A stretch of 64,000 nt of DNA, from NCBI GenBank assembly GCA_014529385.2, contig CM043943.1, forward strand, positions 160,034,247-160,098,246. Direction: 5' to 3'. Both the position numbers and the translations under genes were made by a program. The notes under the pieces were generated by a model that did not search any database, had not been told where the DNA came from, and saw only the letters and a program-made list of their open reading frames with translations. The stretch comes from Adiantum capillus-veneris. Lineage: Eukaryota > Streptophyta > Polypodiopsida > Polypodiales > Pteridaceae. Below are positions 1 to 9,596 of the stretch, piece after piece. Every line of letters begins with the position of its first letter. Position 1 is the stretch's first letter.

Positions 1-154
1 TTAAAATTAAAAGACCTAAAGATCTAGCCGACGAGGAGTTGAACTCAAGACCTATTATTCAAGAGGGAAATGGCATAACCAATCTATCATACTTGGCATG
101 GGTGATAGAAAGGTTATACCATTTATCTCTTTTTATTGCACACACATCCACACA

Positions 155-322
155 CGCACACACACACACAAGAAGAAGAGAGTTATAACGTCGTAGGAAA
201 TTATCCTAAAAGACGTTAAAGATTAGGTTAGATGTAGACTTACGTTAAAGTAGATTTAGGTTTATTTAAGTTAAATTAGATTAGATTTAGGTTTATTTTT
301 AGTTAGATTTACGTTTATTTAT
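155..322. repeat. Left copy of a flanking direct repeat (TTTAGG-like)
   Basis: A CA-rich run, then AAGAAGAGAG and a block with ACGTCGTAGG, then TTAGATTTAGG/TTTATTT motifs. The same order recurs at 855-1000 with a few substitutions. The two copies bracket the broken HIPP gene at 370-721, so this is either a tandem duplication or the ends of a small element that captured the gene fragment. The TTTAGG words resemble the plant telomere repeat but are too degenerate to be telomeric. Confidence 0.6.
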
Positions 323-369
323 GCTAGATTTAGATTTACGTTATATTAGATTAGATTTAGGTCTCCATA

Positions 370-721
370 GACTGCGATGCCTGCATGAAGCGGGTGAAGA
401 AAGCCCTCAATGGAATATAGGGTATTGCTGTCTTCACTCATGGTGAGCTCCGTCGATCCAAAAGTACTGGTGAAATGTCTTCAAAAGATAGGGAAGAAGG
501 TGGATCTTCAGGGCAGCAAGAGTCACTACATCCCCGACAATGACCATCTAGACAACCTCTAGTCATTCAACAGCAACTTCAAAGTTAGTAACAAGAGCAA
601 GAACGGTCCAAAGGGCCAATTGCTGTCGTCAGATGTGGATGGAGATGAGGCAGCGTCACCGCCGGAAGTTAACTCTCACATCTTTAGTGATGAGAATGCC
701 AACTCTTGCCGAGTTATGTGA
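370..721 (+). pseudogene. Heavy-metal-associated isoprenylated plant protein (HIPP) fragment
   Basis: Reading from 370 gives the second half of an HMA metal-binding loop (DCDACMKRVKKALNGI), then an in-frame TAG where a glutamate codon is usual. After a frameshift between about 421 and 452, a second frame gives VDPKVLVKCLQKIGKKVDL, the C-terminal beta-alpha part of an HMA domain. A second stop follows within LDNL-SFN, then a polar linker, ending CRVM and TGA at 719-721. CRVM fits a CaaX prenylation box, so HMA plus CaaX together indicate the HIPP family, which binds metal ions at membranes. The start methionine and first strand are missing. Two stops and a frameshift make it non-functional. 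Confidence 0.75.
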
Positions 722-854
722 AAAATTATGTGTTAAATCAGTTTTAAGGTTCTTATAATCCCTATTAGTTTAGTTCTTTGTTTTTAATATAACATAATTT
801 ACGTTAGATTTAGATTTATGTTATATTAGATTAGACTTAGGTTTATTTAGGTTT

Positions 855-1000
855 ACTCACACACACACACACACACAAGAAGAAGAGAGTTTTAACGTCG
901 TAGGAAACTATCCCAAAAGACGTTAAAGATTAAGTTAGATGTAGACTTACGTTAAATTAGATTTAGGTTTATTTTTAGTTAGATTTACGTTTATTTAGAT
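855..1000. repeat. Right copy of the flanking direct repeat
   Basis: It repeats the order seen at 155-322: CA run, AAGAAGAGAG, ACGTCGTAGG block, TTAGATTTAGG and TTTATTTTTAGTTAGATTTACG. It lies directly downstream of the HIPP fragment. Further degenerate TTAGATT words continue to about 1025. Confidence 0.6.
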
Positions 1001-1312
1001 TTACGCTTATTTACGTTAGATCGAGTCCACGCAAAAATTACTTACGGTTTAGGGTTTAGAGTTAGACGAACAGTGAAAAGATCTACTGTGAAAAGATGTT
1101 AAGATGCTGTGAAGTGCTACAGCTAGAGAAGAGGCAAAGGGGTTTTGTCCACTACATGCAGTATCATGTAGACGTGGGTCTGTAGATTTCTTGTACCCAC
1201 AAATATAGGTATTGACCAATAAAGACGAGATTATAACCCGGTGGTTCTGATCTCCGTGCACCTCTAGACCGAGGTGTGCGGGGATTGGACATGACTAGAG
1301 AATGTGAGGTAG

Positions 1313-1314
<2 letters not shown>

Positions 1315-1383
<69 letters not shown>
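1315..1383. repeat. (GA)n microsatellite
   Basis: An almost uninterrupted GA dinucleotide tract of about 68 bp lies just upstream of the CACTA transposase start. Any SLSLSL or ERERER reading frame through it is an artefact. Confidence 0.95.
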
Positions 1384-1386
<3 letters not shown>

Positions 1387-1448
1387 GACGAAGAATGCCA
1401 ATAGAATATTAAATTTGTTGTCCAGGTTATAAGATTTTTATCCTCATT

Positions 1449-2817
1449 ATGAGTAGTGACGAGGATGTGGGACCGTCCAACCAAAACACCTATCTCTCAA
1501 TGAGGGTCTTATGTCCTTGTAATCAATGCAAGCATGCTGTGCGACGGACAAGACGTGTTTCTTTGCAGCACGTTCGCGAATTTGGCGAGTTCGATCCATC
1601 TATTATAGATCGAGTTATTGCCAATTATAACTCGTCGGACTCTGACGCTGGCCAACAAACAGCAATCTTGCAACCCAATAGACGTGTTCGCAGGTGCTTT
1701 GGTCAAGCAGCATATGTGAGGCCACAAGATGTAGCCTCTGACAGCTCGGGGGATAATCATGCAGAGCACACTCCCAACGAGGCAATGTTTGAGCCCGAGA
1801 TTGATGAAATGATCGAGATGATCATGGATTCAGAAAGGCTTATCTATGATGATATGAAAAGTGAAGCCGATACGCCATTGTATAATGGAGCACGTATGTC
1901 TAGATTGAAAGCACTCCTGGTTCTTCTCAACATGCAGGAAAAGTTTGGATGGAGTGACACTAGCGTCACAGCGCTTTTCAGGTGATCTATTACAATTAGT
2001 TTACTTTAATAAAACTCTAAATGTATAATGATCTGATAGATTTTTACACGACTATATCGTATTTTTATGTTGTGTAGATTGCTTAAAGAGAACATACTAC
2101 CAGCTGACAATGTGATGCAAGATTCCCGAGATGAAGCAAGAAAGATTTTGCGAAACTTGGGGATGGATTACAATTCTATCCACGCTTGTCCTAATGACTG
2201 CATTCTTTTCAGAGGGGAATACATAGACATGGAGAAGTGTCCAAAATGTGATTCCGAAAGATATCGAGTAGATCTCCACGGGATAAAAATTCCACAAAAG
2301 GTTTTGCGACATTTTCCTCTGCTTCCTCGCATCAAGCATTTCTTCGAATGTAAGTCCATGGCCGCCCTAGCATCATGGCATGAGGAGAATAAATCTTCGG
2401 ATGGTGTGCTACGAATTCCTGCAGATTGCGCAGCCTGGAAACATATAGATGGAACATGGTCGGATTTTGCCAGGGAAGCTCGAAATTTGCGCTTAGGCCT
2501 GGCTATGGATGGCGTAAATCCATTTGGTCAAAGATCAACATCTTACAGTGTATGGCCCGTTGTCATCGTCAACTACAACATTCCCCCGTGGTTGACTATG
2601 AAGAAGGGGCACCTATGGCTAAGCTTGATTGTGCCAGGGCGATATAAAGTGGAGAATCTGGATGTGTATCTTCATCCACTATTGGAAGAGCTACAACAAT
2701 TGTGGATTGGCATAGAGGTGGTGGATATGAGCCGACACACAGGACGACGGAATGCTTTGATCAGAGGCATTCTAATGTGGACCATGCATGACTATACCGG
2801 GCTAACAGAATGCTCAG
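1449..2817 (+). pseudogene. CACTA/En-Spm TNP2-type transposase, 5' exons only
   Basis: Exon 1 (1449-1981) encodes an N-terminal transposase-associated zinc region (LCPCNQCKHAVRRTRRVSL), then an acidic stretch. A GT-AG intron at 1982-2077 joins the frame without a break to exon 2 (2078-2817). Exon 2 holds the TNP2 core start: CPNDCILFRGEY, CPKCDSERYR, and the hallmark LAMDGVNPFG followed by YSVWPVVIVNYNIPPW, containing the first catalytic Asp. It continues through LEELQQLW to YTGLTECSG, where a new donor (CAG/GTGATC) occurs. The expected next exon (KACPYC region and remaining catalytic residues) is absent, and sequence after about 2930 does not match it. No in-frame stop interrupts the two exons. 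It is a truncated CACTA element whose product would be a cut-and-paste transposase. Confidence 0.85.
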
Positions 2818-2851
2818 GTGATCTATTGACACTCCTCACTACTACCAATTA

Positions 2852-3322
2852 AGTTCACCCTCTATGCTCTCAAAGTTGCTCACTCTAATTCTCTTAATTC
2901 CGCTATTCTCTAAATTCATAGGCCATTTATATTACAAGGACCCACAGGGGAATCTAGGGAAATTTGGTTTGGGAAGTCCAGGTATAGATATCCGAGGTAG
3001 GCTAAAACCACCTCATTTCCACTTGGAGCCATTGTAGAGAGAAATTTTGGTCTCTTTTGCGCGACTTTTTCGGAGCCTACAGTTAACCATTTTTAGTGCC
3101 GTCTCACACGAGACATGAGGGGTAAGTTCTTTACTCAACAATGATCTATTTTGTATGGCCGGTAGCTAGTCTAAAGCTCTAGAAAAAACCCTAGAAATCG
3201 AGCAGTGCACAAAGACCTACGACCTAAAACTGACCATAGCGGCTTGCTTGCTTGACCAAATCGGATGAGATTTGAACCATATTATGCCCTAACGTAATAG
3301 AATCTTTCTATACCATCAAATG
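2852..3322. other. No gene seen; end of the CACTA fragment
   Basis: There is a possible acceptor near 2920-2930 and a short open stretch to about 3035 containing ATATCCGAGGTAG. A similar word occurs at 36279-36291 just before the other CACTA fragment, so this may be transposon sequence. Nothing else is recognisable. Confidence 0.35.
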
Positions 3323-3482
3323 ACCATTCAGCAAGGGTCAAGGGGGTCCCTAGTAGAAAAGTTAGGTTTTTGGAAAATATCAGAATTCTGACTTGACTCC
3401 ACACCATTCAGCAAGGGTCAAGGGGGTCCCTAGTAGAAAAGTTAGGTTTTTGGAAAATATCAGAATTCTGACTTGACTCCAC
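3323..3482. repeat. Perfect 80-bp tandem duplication
   Basis: The 80-bp unit beginning ACCATTCAGCAAGGGTCAAG occurs twice back to back (3323-3402 and 3403-3482) with no visible difference. Perfect identity implies a recent duplication. Confidence 0.9.
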
Positions 3483-4600
3483 AGATGGCTTGCTAATGAG
3501 GTCCATATACAATGTATATGATTGGTTTGGTGAAATACATCAAGCAAAGACCTCGAAAAGCAAAAAACGGCTCGAAGCGTCAAATTCTACATACGAGGTC
3601 AAACTGACTCCAAATGAGCCAGAATTGGATAGGTTGCTTCACGACTATGTTACGGACAAGTCCAAAGCCTCAAAGTTGATCGACCAACCCAACAAACAGA
3701 GTAGTCACAAAAAACGGTGATTTTAGAGTCGACGGAGCACAAAGTGATGCCGGCATGGCCAAACTTGACCAAATTCAATTTAGGACTTGTATTAGGTGTA
3801 TGAAACATGTCTAAGTCAAAATTTGTAGGTTTTGCAAAGTTTTTGTCACTGTTGTAAATAATCGTGATTATTTACTTTTGCATCAGTTTTGCTTGGAAAT
3901 TGTCAGATCACCTCACCTATCATGTGTACACACCTATTACATACCAAAAATCAAGTATCAGCCAAAATAACCACCCATTACTTGTAAAATTTCCAAAAAA
4001 CGCAAAGAAGTCCTTGCAAGCCAAAAATTGGGTTATGGACCACATTTTTTGATCCAAATCACTTCATATCTCATACCCAAGGTCCATACAATGCCTAGAA
4101 CCAATTTGTACCAAAAAATGTTAATTTTGGAAGAAAAGTTAATAATCGCGATTATTTACTTTTTGGTCAAAATTGGGAAATTTGGATATTTTGTCATCAT
4201 ACATCCACAGTACATGATGTGTTAAGCCCACTAGCCAATTTTGTATCAATTTGAGTTCCAAATCTCAAATTTCCTTTATATCTACTGTTTTAGAGGCCTA
4301 AAGCCAAAATCTGGTACCATTTTCATCCTGTGTATCCAAATGAGCCCATAATTCACTCAGAGCATGTATTTGGTATATACTTCAAGCCTATTATAAAGCC
4401 AAGTTTGAAAAAAGTTGGAAATTTTCCTCAACTGTACATAATCTCAATTATTTACTTTTGTTGCAAATTTTTGTTTTGACCATACAGTTTTGTTCCTTGC
4501 ATGATTTTATACATTTTTGCTTGTTCAAAAATTGATTTGAAGCAATTTGGACCAAATTGTCATCATTTCAGTTTAAAAGGACATTCTAGAGAAAATTCCA
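3483..4600. repeat. AT-rich region with a palindromic motif every ~290 bp
   Basis: A motif resembling AATAATCGCGATTATT followed by TACTTTT occurs near 3856, 4141 and 4437, spaced 285 and 296 bp. The 4141-4156 copy is a perfect 16-bp palindrome. The sequence between copies is loosely similar, suggesting a diverged tandem array or LTR material. A 76-codon open frame at 3490-3720 is unrecognised and not convincing. Confidence 0.45.
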
Positions 4601-4619
4601 ACAAATCTGCTAACTTTGC

Positions 4620-5560
4620 ACTCTATTCACTAAACAGGAGCAATGCAAGCAGCGGAGAGGGCCAAGAAGAAGCTACACTAGAAAGAGAAACTACAAGAAC
4701 TGCCTATGTATCAACTAGACCCCGAGTCAGTCAAAGCGGTAAAGACATCCTACCTTTCTAGAGACCAGCTGGAAGAGCACCACACTACAGTCTTCACTGG
4801 CAGGTTCAAGAGTGAAGAGGGGCATCAGATAAGGGTTGCAACTCCTGCCCAAAGAGGTCTATGATGTAGCTGCCAAGCCAGAGACAAAAGAGGCTAACCA
4901 CAGGTTGGGGCTCAGGCATTTCTACGAACAAGAGCCTCGCGGAGTGGACTTTTAAAAAGCTTATGAGTTTCTATCCACCATCAAAGAAGACGAAACCCCA
5001 CAGATATCAGACACCCAAGGGAACAAGGTCGAGGTAGTAATCACAAAAGAAATAGTGGCAGAGGCACTCAGACTGCCCACTTAAGGAATGACCATGCGGG
5101 CAAGAGACAGGAAAACCGTAGGTACATTTACCAAAGAGACATCCGCGGCTACATTCGCCGATCTTATCCACAAACAGGTGGAAGAGCCAGCCCGTTTGTA
5201 CCATCAACACTTCCATTTACTGGCAAAAAGGCCACCAAGGTACACTACACCAAATCACGCCGTGGCCACCACCTTCGCTCAGGTTCTTAAGTCAACAACA
5301 AGACAGCTCGTGGACCACGCACAGTATGTCTTGATAACCTTGAAGGGAACCAAGAAGTAAGGCAAAATCACGTACTTGGGTGCGCTAGAGGTGTTGACTA
5401 GAATAGCATATCATGCTAACGGCATGGCCGACAACCTACCGCCTGCCCCTGATCAGAATACATGGATCTTGGCAGCACAACCCTCTCCACGAGCTACAAG
5501 ATCAGGTAAAAGATTACATAAATCTGATGACGAGTCAGCTGACAGCTCGCCGGAACGGTG
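4620..5560 (+). pseudogene. Unrecognised degenerate protein gene, possibly from a retroelement
   Basis: Several blocks with coding-like composition can be chained with one frameshift (about 4850) and at least three in-frame stops. They include RDQLEEHHTTVFTGRFKSEE, EANHRLGLRHFYEQEPRGVD, NKVEVVITKEIVAEALRLPT, KQVEEPARLYHQHFHLLAKR and TFAQVLKSTTRQLVDHAQYV. The middle part (a FYEQ motif, then a small domain, then an EALRLP helix) loosely resembles the putative plant transposon protein domain, but I cannot confirm this. It abuts the LTR-like repeat at 5566, so it could be the internal part of the same element. The function is unknown. Confidence 0.4.
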
Positions 5561-5565
5561 GAAAG

Positions 5566-6892
5566 GGGGAAATGGGAAAACCACCAGCACATAAACTCGA
5601 TGCCTCTCTATAGCCTAGTGATCTCACAGCACCCCTATCCCCTAGCAAACACACACCTCGACTCCCAATCTGCAAACAATTACTGTCCAAGCCCGATTGC
5701 AAAGTAGATTCAGATAGCCTCCATCTATAACATTGTAGAGCACCATATGACATATAGGCAGTCTAATAACAATCGACACTCAAATTCCTACCCAATCCTT
5801 GACATACACCCATCTATCTTCAAGCTTGCAGACTTGTACACATCAACATCCATATAGAAAGCACATATACACCGATCGCCTTCTTAGATACACATATACT
5901 AGACCACTAGATAAGAGAGAGAGAGAGAGAGAAAAGATTGATAAATTCGTGGATAGATGCATCCAATATCAGGTAGACAAAAGCTCCCAAAGAGGGTGTA
6001 CAATGATGGATGCAACATTTGGCCAATCCATGGTAGGTAATAAGAAGACCAAAACAGCCAGTGGCCAATGCTTTCAATGCTTTCCTCCCTCTGTTTTACT
6101 TGCAGCCCTGATATCCTTCTTTGAGGAGCCTTGGAGGCCACTTTCCCCTTGACCTTCTTTCTTGCCCACTCCCTTTGACTCTCTTTTTCCCAACTCCGGC
6201 CCGACAATCGACCTAAACTACATCCCATGCCCCTCTGATGCTCCTCAAGCCTCCATCCTCCAAGTGCAACTCCTCGTCGACTGATGGCCATCCCACTACT
6301 GCACATGGCGGTTCTTCATATGGTGAGTGATCCTTCTCTCCTCTGCACTCTAGCCCTCTACGCCCCTCACCAAGCGTAGCTAGGCTTCAACAAACCTCCC
6401 CTTCCTGCTTACGGATTCATCTCTTCCAGCCAAGGCGGCCTACCTCTCAACTGCAGCCCCCAACACCCTTGGCGGCTAACTGCAAATGCTGCCCTTCTCC
6501 GAAAGCAGCCCTGGCGGTATCACGTCTGCAGCCCCCCTCGACTTCAACTGGCTGAGCTGCTTCGTCTCTTCGCCACCGGCCGGCCCTCGACCCTCGGTGT
6601 CAACCCTCCCCAGGCTGCTCTCGGCCTTGCTCTGCAAGGAGGTTGCCTCTCTTTAGCCAATAGCGACCTCGCTATTGAGGAGGTCGCTATTGAGGAGGTC
6701 GCTATTGAGGTCGCTATTGGTCGTCTTCCCCTCTATATACTGGCTTTCCTTTCACCACCTTCTCGTCCTCATGCACGCCCAAGTGGCGGCTTCTCACCCC
6801 CTCGTTGGCTCGTGCTCCCCGCATGCAGGATCCAAGTGGCCCTCTCTCATCATGCAGCGCTGCTCCACCCCTATGTAACTGCTCGTCCACCC
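5566..6892 (-). mobile_element. LTR-like dispersed repeat, copy 1
   Basis: About 1.3 kb of this block recurs at 24937-26183 in the same orientation. Shared landmarks include CACCAGCACAT, the AGAGAGAGA tract followed by AAAGATTGATAAATT, TTGAGGAGCCTTGGAGGCC and CCCCTCTATATACTGGCTT. Copy 2 sits immediately upstream of a minus-strand gag start, so the repeat is probably an LTR plus leader read on the minus strand, with TATATAGAGGGG as a candidate promoter. Copy 1 has no gag beside it and may be a solo or truncated LTR. Relative to copy 2 it has gained a short minisatellite at 6658-6721. Confidence 0.6.
6658..6721. repeat. Short GAGGTCGCTATT minisatellite
   Basis: Three to four imperfect 12-15 bp units built on GAGGTCGCTATTGAG lie in copy 1 of the LTR-like repeat. 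Copy 2 has a single AATAGCGGTCGTC here, so the expansion occurred after the two copies separated. Confidence 0.8.
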
Positions 6893-6924
6893 CTATGTAA
6901 CTGCTCCACAAGGAACTTTGGACG

Positions 6925-7210
6925 CATTTCTATATAGCAAAAAAAATATAATTACTAGGCAACTTACTAGATTGAATACACATATCTAGTAAGAGTGCAA
7001 ACTAGTAATAATGAGAATACTCCTATATGGTTGTAAGCATAATATTATAGCTATATGGGAGTTTTAAGTAACCATATAGCAATATTTCTTACTAGTTTGA
7101 CTCGGATTCTCCTATATGGCTGTAGCCATAATATTATAGCTATATGGGAGTTTTAACTAACCATATAGTAAGAAATTCTTCTTTCATCTACATAGTTGTA
7201 ACCACACAAT
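6925..7210. repeat. Subterminal-type array of inverted and direct motifs
   Basis: ACTTACTAGAT (6962-6972) is followed by its inverted form (6984-6993). A ~60-bp semi-palindromic unit beginning TCCTATATGG and ending CATATAG then occurs twice (about 7020-7078 and 7111-7172). Inverted and direct short repeats of this kind are typical of the subterminal regions of CACTA-like DNA transposons, where an accessory transposon protein binds. The array sits 175 bp beyond the 3' end of the gene at 7385-9360. Confidence 0.5.
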
Positions 7211-7384
7211 GCTATCTATGTAGTTGTATTATAATAATCCACATAAATAATCAATTTAACATAACATATACAAAATAGCACATACTTTTTGACTAAAAGA
7301 GATAAAGATTAAATAGAAAACTAAAAATGATCACTTTCATATAGATGTCTCTCAAAAATTCTTACAAAGTCCATCATACAACCA

Positions 7385-9360
7385 TTAGTCTTTATCATTA
7401 GCTACTTCTACATCCTTCAAAGAAAGAGAGCCAATATTTTCAAGTCTTACAATCATCATGCCTTCTAATAAAAGCCAAGCTACCAAATCTTCACACATAG
7501 TAGAAGAGCTAGTTTCACACGTTTTTCTACAAAAAAAGGAGTTCGTTTTTTTTAAAGCCATGTAAGTAGGCTTCACAAATGGATACACTTCTTCCACTCT
7601 TCTAACCCCAAACCATTTCATCAGAATGGTTTCTTGATCTTCTCTAGTGAGTTTGCGTGCCTACACAATAAAGAGTTAAATTAGAGAATATGGTTGCAAT
7701 CTTTTCGAGAGTAAGCATAAGATATATTTGTAAGATTGAAAACAAACCTGCACTTCCAAGGTAGCCTTCTCATTAGAAACAAAAACATCTTTCTCAACAT
7801 CCTAAAAAGAGAGACAAGACACATTACTTTAGATTTATTACCATAACAAAAAACAAAACAGCTACCTTTGACTTTTGAATCCTCTTAGCTTTTGACCCTT
7901 CTTTTTTTTGTTGAAGGAGTTCAGCAAGCTTAGTTGTAGCCTAAGACATAACCCAAGCTTACTTTAATGACATTTATTTAACAAGTTTACAATTAGCATT
8001 AGTTTAATAGTATAATTTGAATACCTTCCGTTTTCGAGTACTCTTTCTAGAATGCTCTTCATCGCACCCTTTAGATGCAATTTTTTCAACTTTATTTAAC
8101 TTATCCGATATCTACCAACACAAAAAACACAACTTGATATTTTTTACATCTCTAAAAATGTTACACAATGGGAAAAAAACATGAACAAAATCTCACCGGC
8201 TTCTCGATTGAAGTTTCATGAGACTTATCACCAGCAGACAAAGACATTGAATCCACATCTCCTAGTGCACTAGAAAAGATATTTTCTTTCATAAAATTTT
8301 GATACTCCTAAGCCAACATTTTCACATAAATAAATCATCATGTAGATATGAAATGAGAGAGAGCAAAAGAAGTAGCATGATCTTCATATACCTCATATGC
8401 AGCCATATGATTTTCATCATTGTCCCAAGATATTTCTGGAATGTATACATCAGGTTCTTTCTGAATACATAAGACATACACAAAACTTTAAAAAATCTTA
8501 AAAGATCGGCATTACACTTGTATAAAGAATAGTATATATCAATTACCAGTGTGGATTCTGAGATGTCTTTATCGCCCTCTACCACATCTACAAAGTTATC
8601 ATCATAACTTTGCTTGGAAGCATCCTCGTCCTAATAAAAATTACTCAATAAGAAACTTAATATCAAAACTCTTAAAAATCATTCTATACTATTACCTTTG
8701 ATGATAATTCTGTCTCTTTCTCTACACCATCATTGTCAAGCTCTTGAACATCATGAGTATCCTTAAAAATGTAACATAACTCAAGAATAAGATAAACATC
8801 TACATAGCATATGATTTGAAAGCAAAATAAAAAGATAATACAAAAACTTATACCATTATAGTGCCTTTGCAAGCCTTTTGTTTGGTCCACTTTCTTTTGG
8901 ACGCCAATGACTTTATACACCAATTGTAAATGTCGGACTCTTTCCACAAATATTCCACACCATATACTTTCACTGGCTTTAGCTCACCCATCTTCTCTCG
9001 CATGATACTCAAAACCATATCTTTACCCTTGCTATTATGTCTCAAATCTGCAATTGGCCCTACCTTTGCAAACCACCCTCGCACCATCCCATAATTTGCA
9101 AACAACACTCTATACTGACCATGATCCTCTTTTTTAAGAAATTCTCTACCATACAACTTATTGTGCTCTCTATGTTTAGGAGGAGGAGCTCTAAAGACTT
9201 GATCATATATGATCGGATCATATGGAAGAGAACTAGTTGAGTTACCAACAACCCTTTTGTTACCCAAAGAGTGATGTTCCCTCCAAGCGTCGAGTAGTTT
9301 CACAGTCTCCTCATGAGGAAGTGAAACTAGTTGCTGAAAAATTGACTGTGGAAGATCCAT
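7385..9360 (-). CDS. Uncharacterised nine-exon gene, 442-aa nuclear-type protein
   Basis: The frame can be followed through nine exons: 9360-8854, 8761-8696, 8630-8547, 8460-8392, 8307-8197, 8111-8025, 7940-7866, 7801-7748 and 7660-7385 (stop included). All eight introns are 64-92 bp, GT-AG and phase 0, and every exon is a multiple of three. The chosen start (MDLPQSIFQQLVSLPHEE) lies eight bases after a TTGTAG acceptor, so a 5' UTR intron is likely. Residues 1-169 form a compact alpha/beta-looking region. Residues 170-300 are acidic and Ser-rich. RKSTRKRK (301-308) and KRIQKSK near 327-333 look like nuclear signals. Residues 352-442 form a second folded region (ILMKWFGVRRVEEVYPF, CEDLVAWLLLEGM). 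I recognise no family. Its position beside a TNP2-derived gene and the 6925 repeat array suggests a transposon accessory protein. Confidence 0.65.
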
Positions 9361-9596
9361 GCGAGCCCTACAAGAGTAGTCGACATATGCAGATAAGATA
9401 GACTCCAAAAAGTTTCAATTTGTGCCACTTGAGATATAACTCGAACAATACAAAAAGTTAAGATGAAAATAAATCATAGAGAGAACAATGCTCAACCATA
9501 TAATAAAATTCAAACCACAAAATCATTTAATTCTTTAATAGCAAAAGCCTTATGTGATCAAGTACTTTTTGAATGTCTTTTTCTCATGTCCTTGAC

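Noticed and set aside
22-70. tRNA-like stretch (GAGTTGAACTC)
   Set aside because: No cloverleaf can be folded and there is no anticodon arm; it is a short hairpin only.
230-360. Possible telomeric (TTTAGGG) repeats
   Set aside because: The TTTAGG words are irregular and interspersed, and the same block recurs at 855-1000 beside gene debris, so it is a local repeat rather than a telomere.
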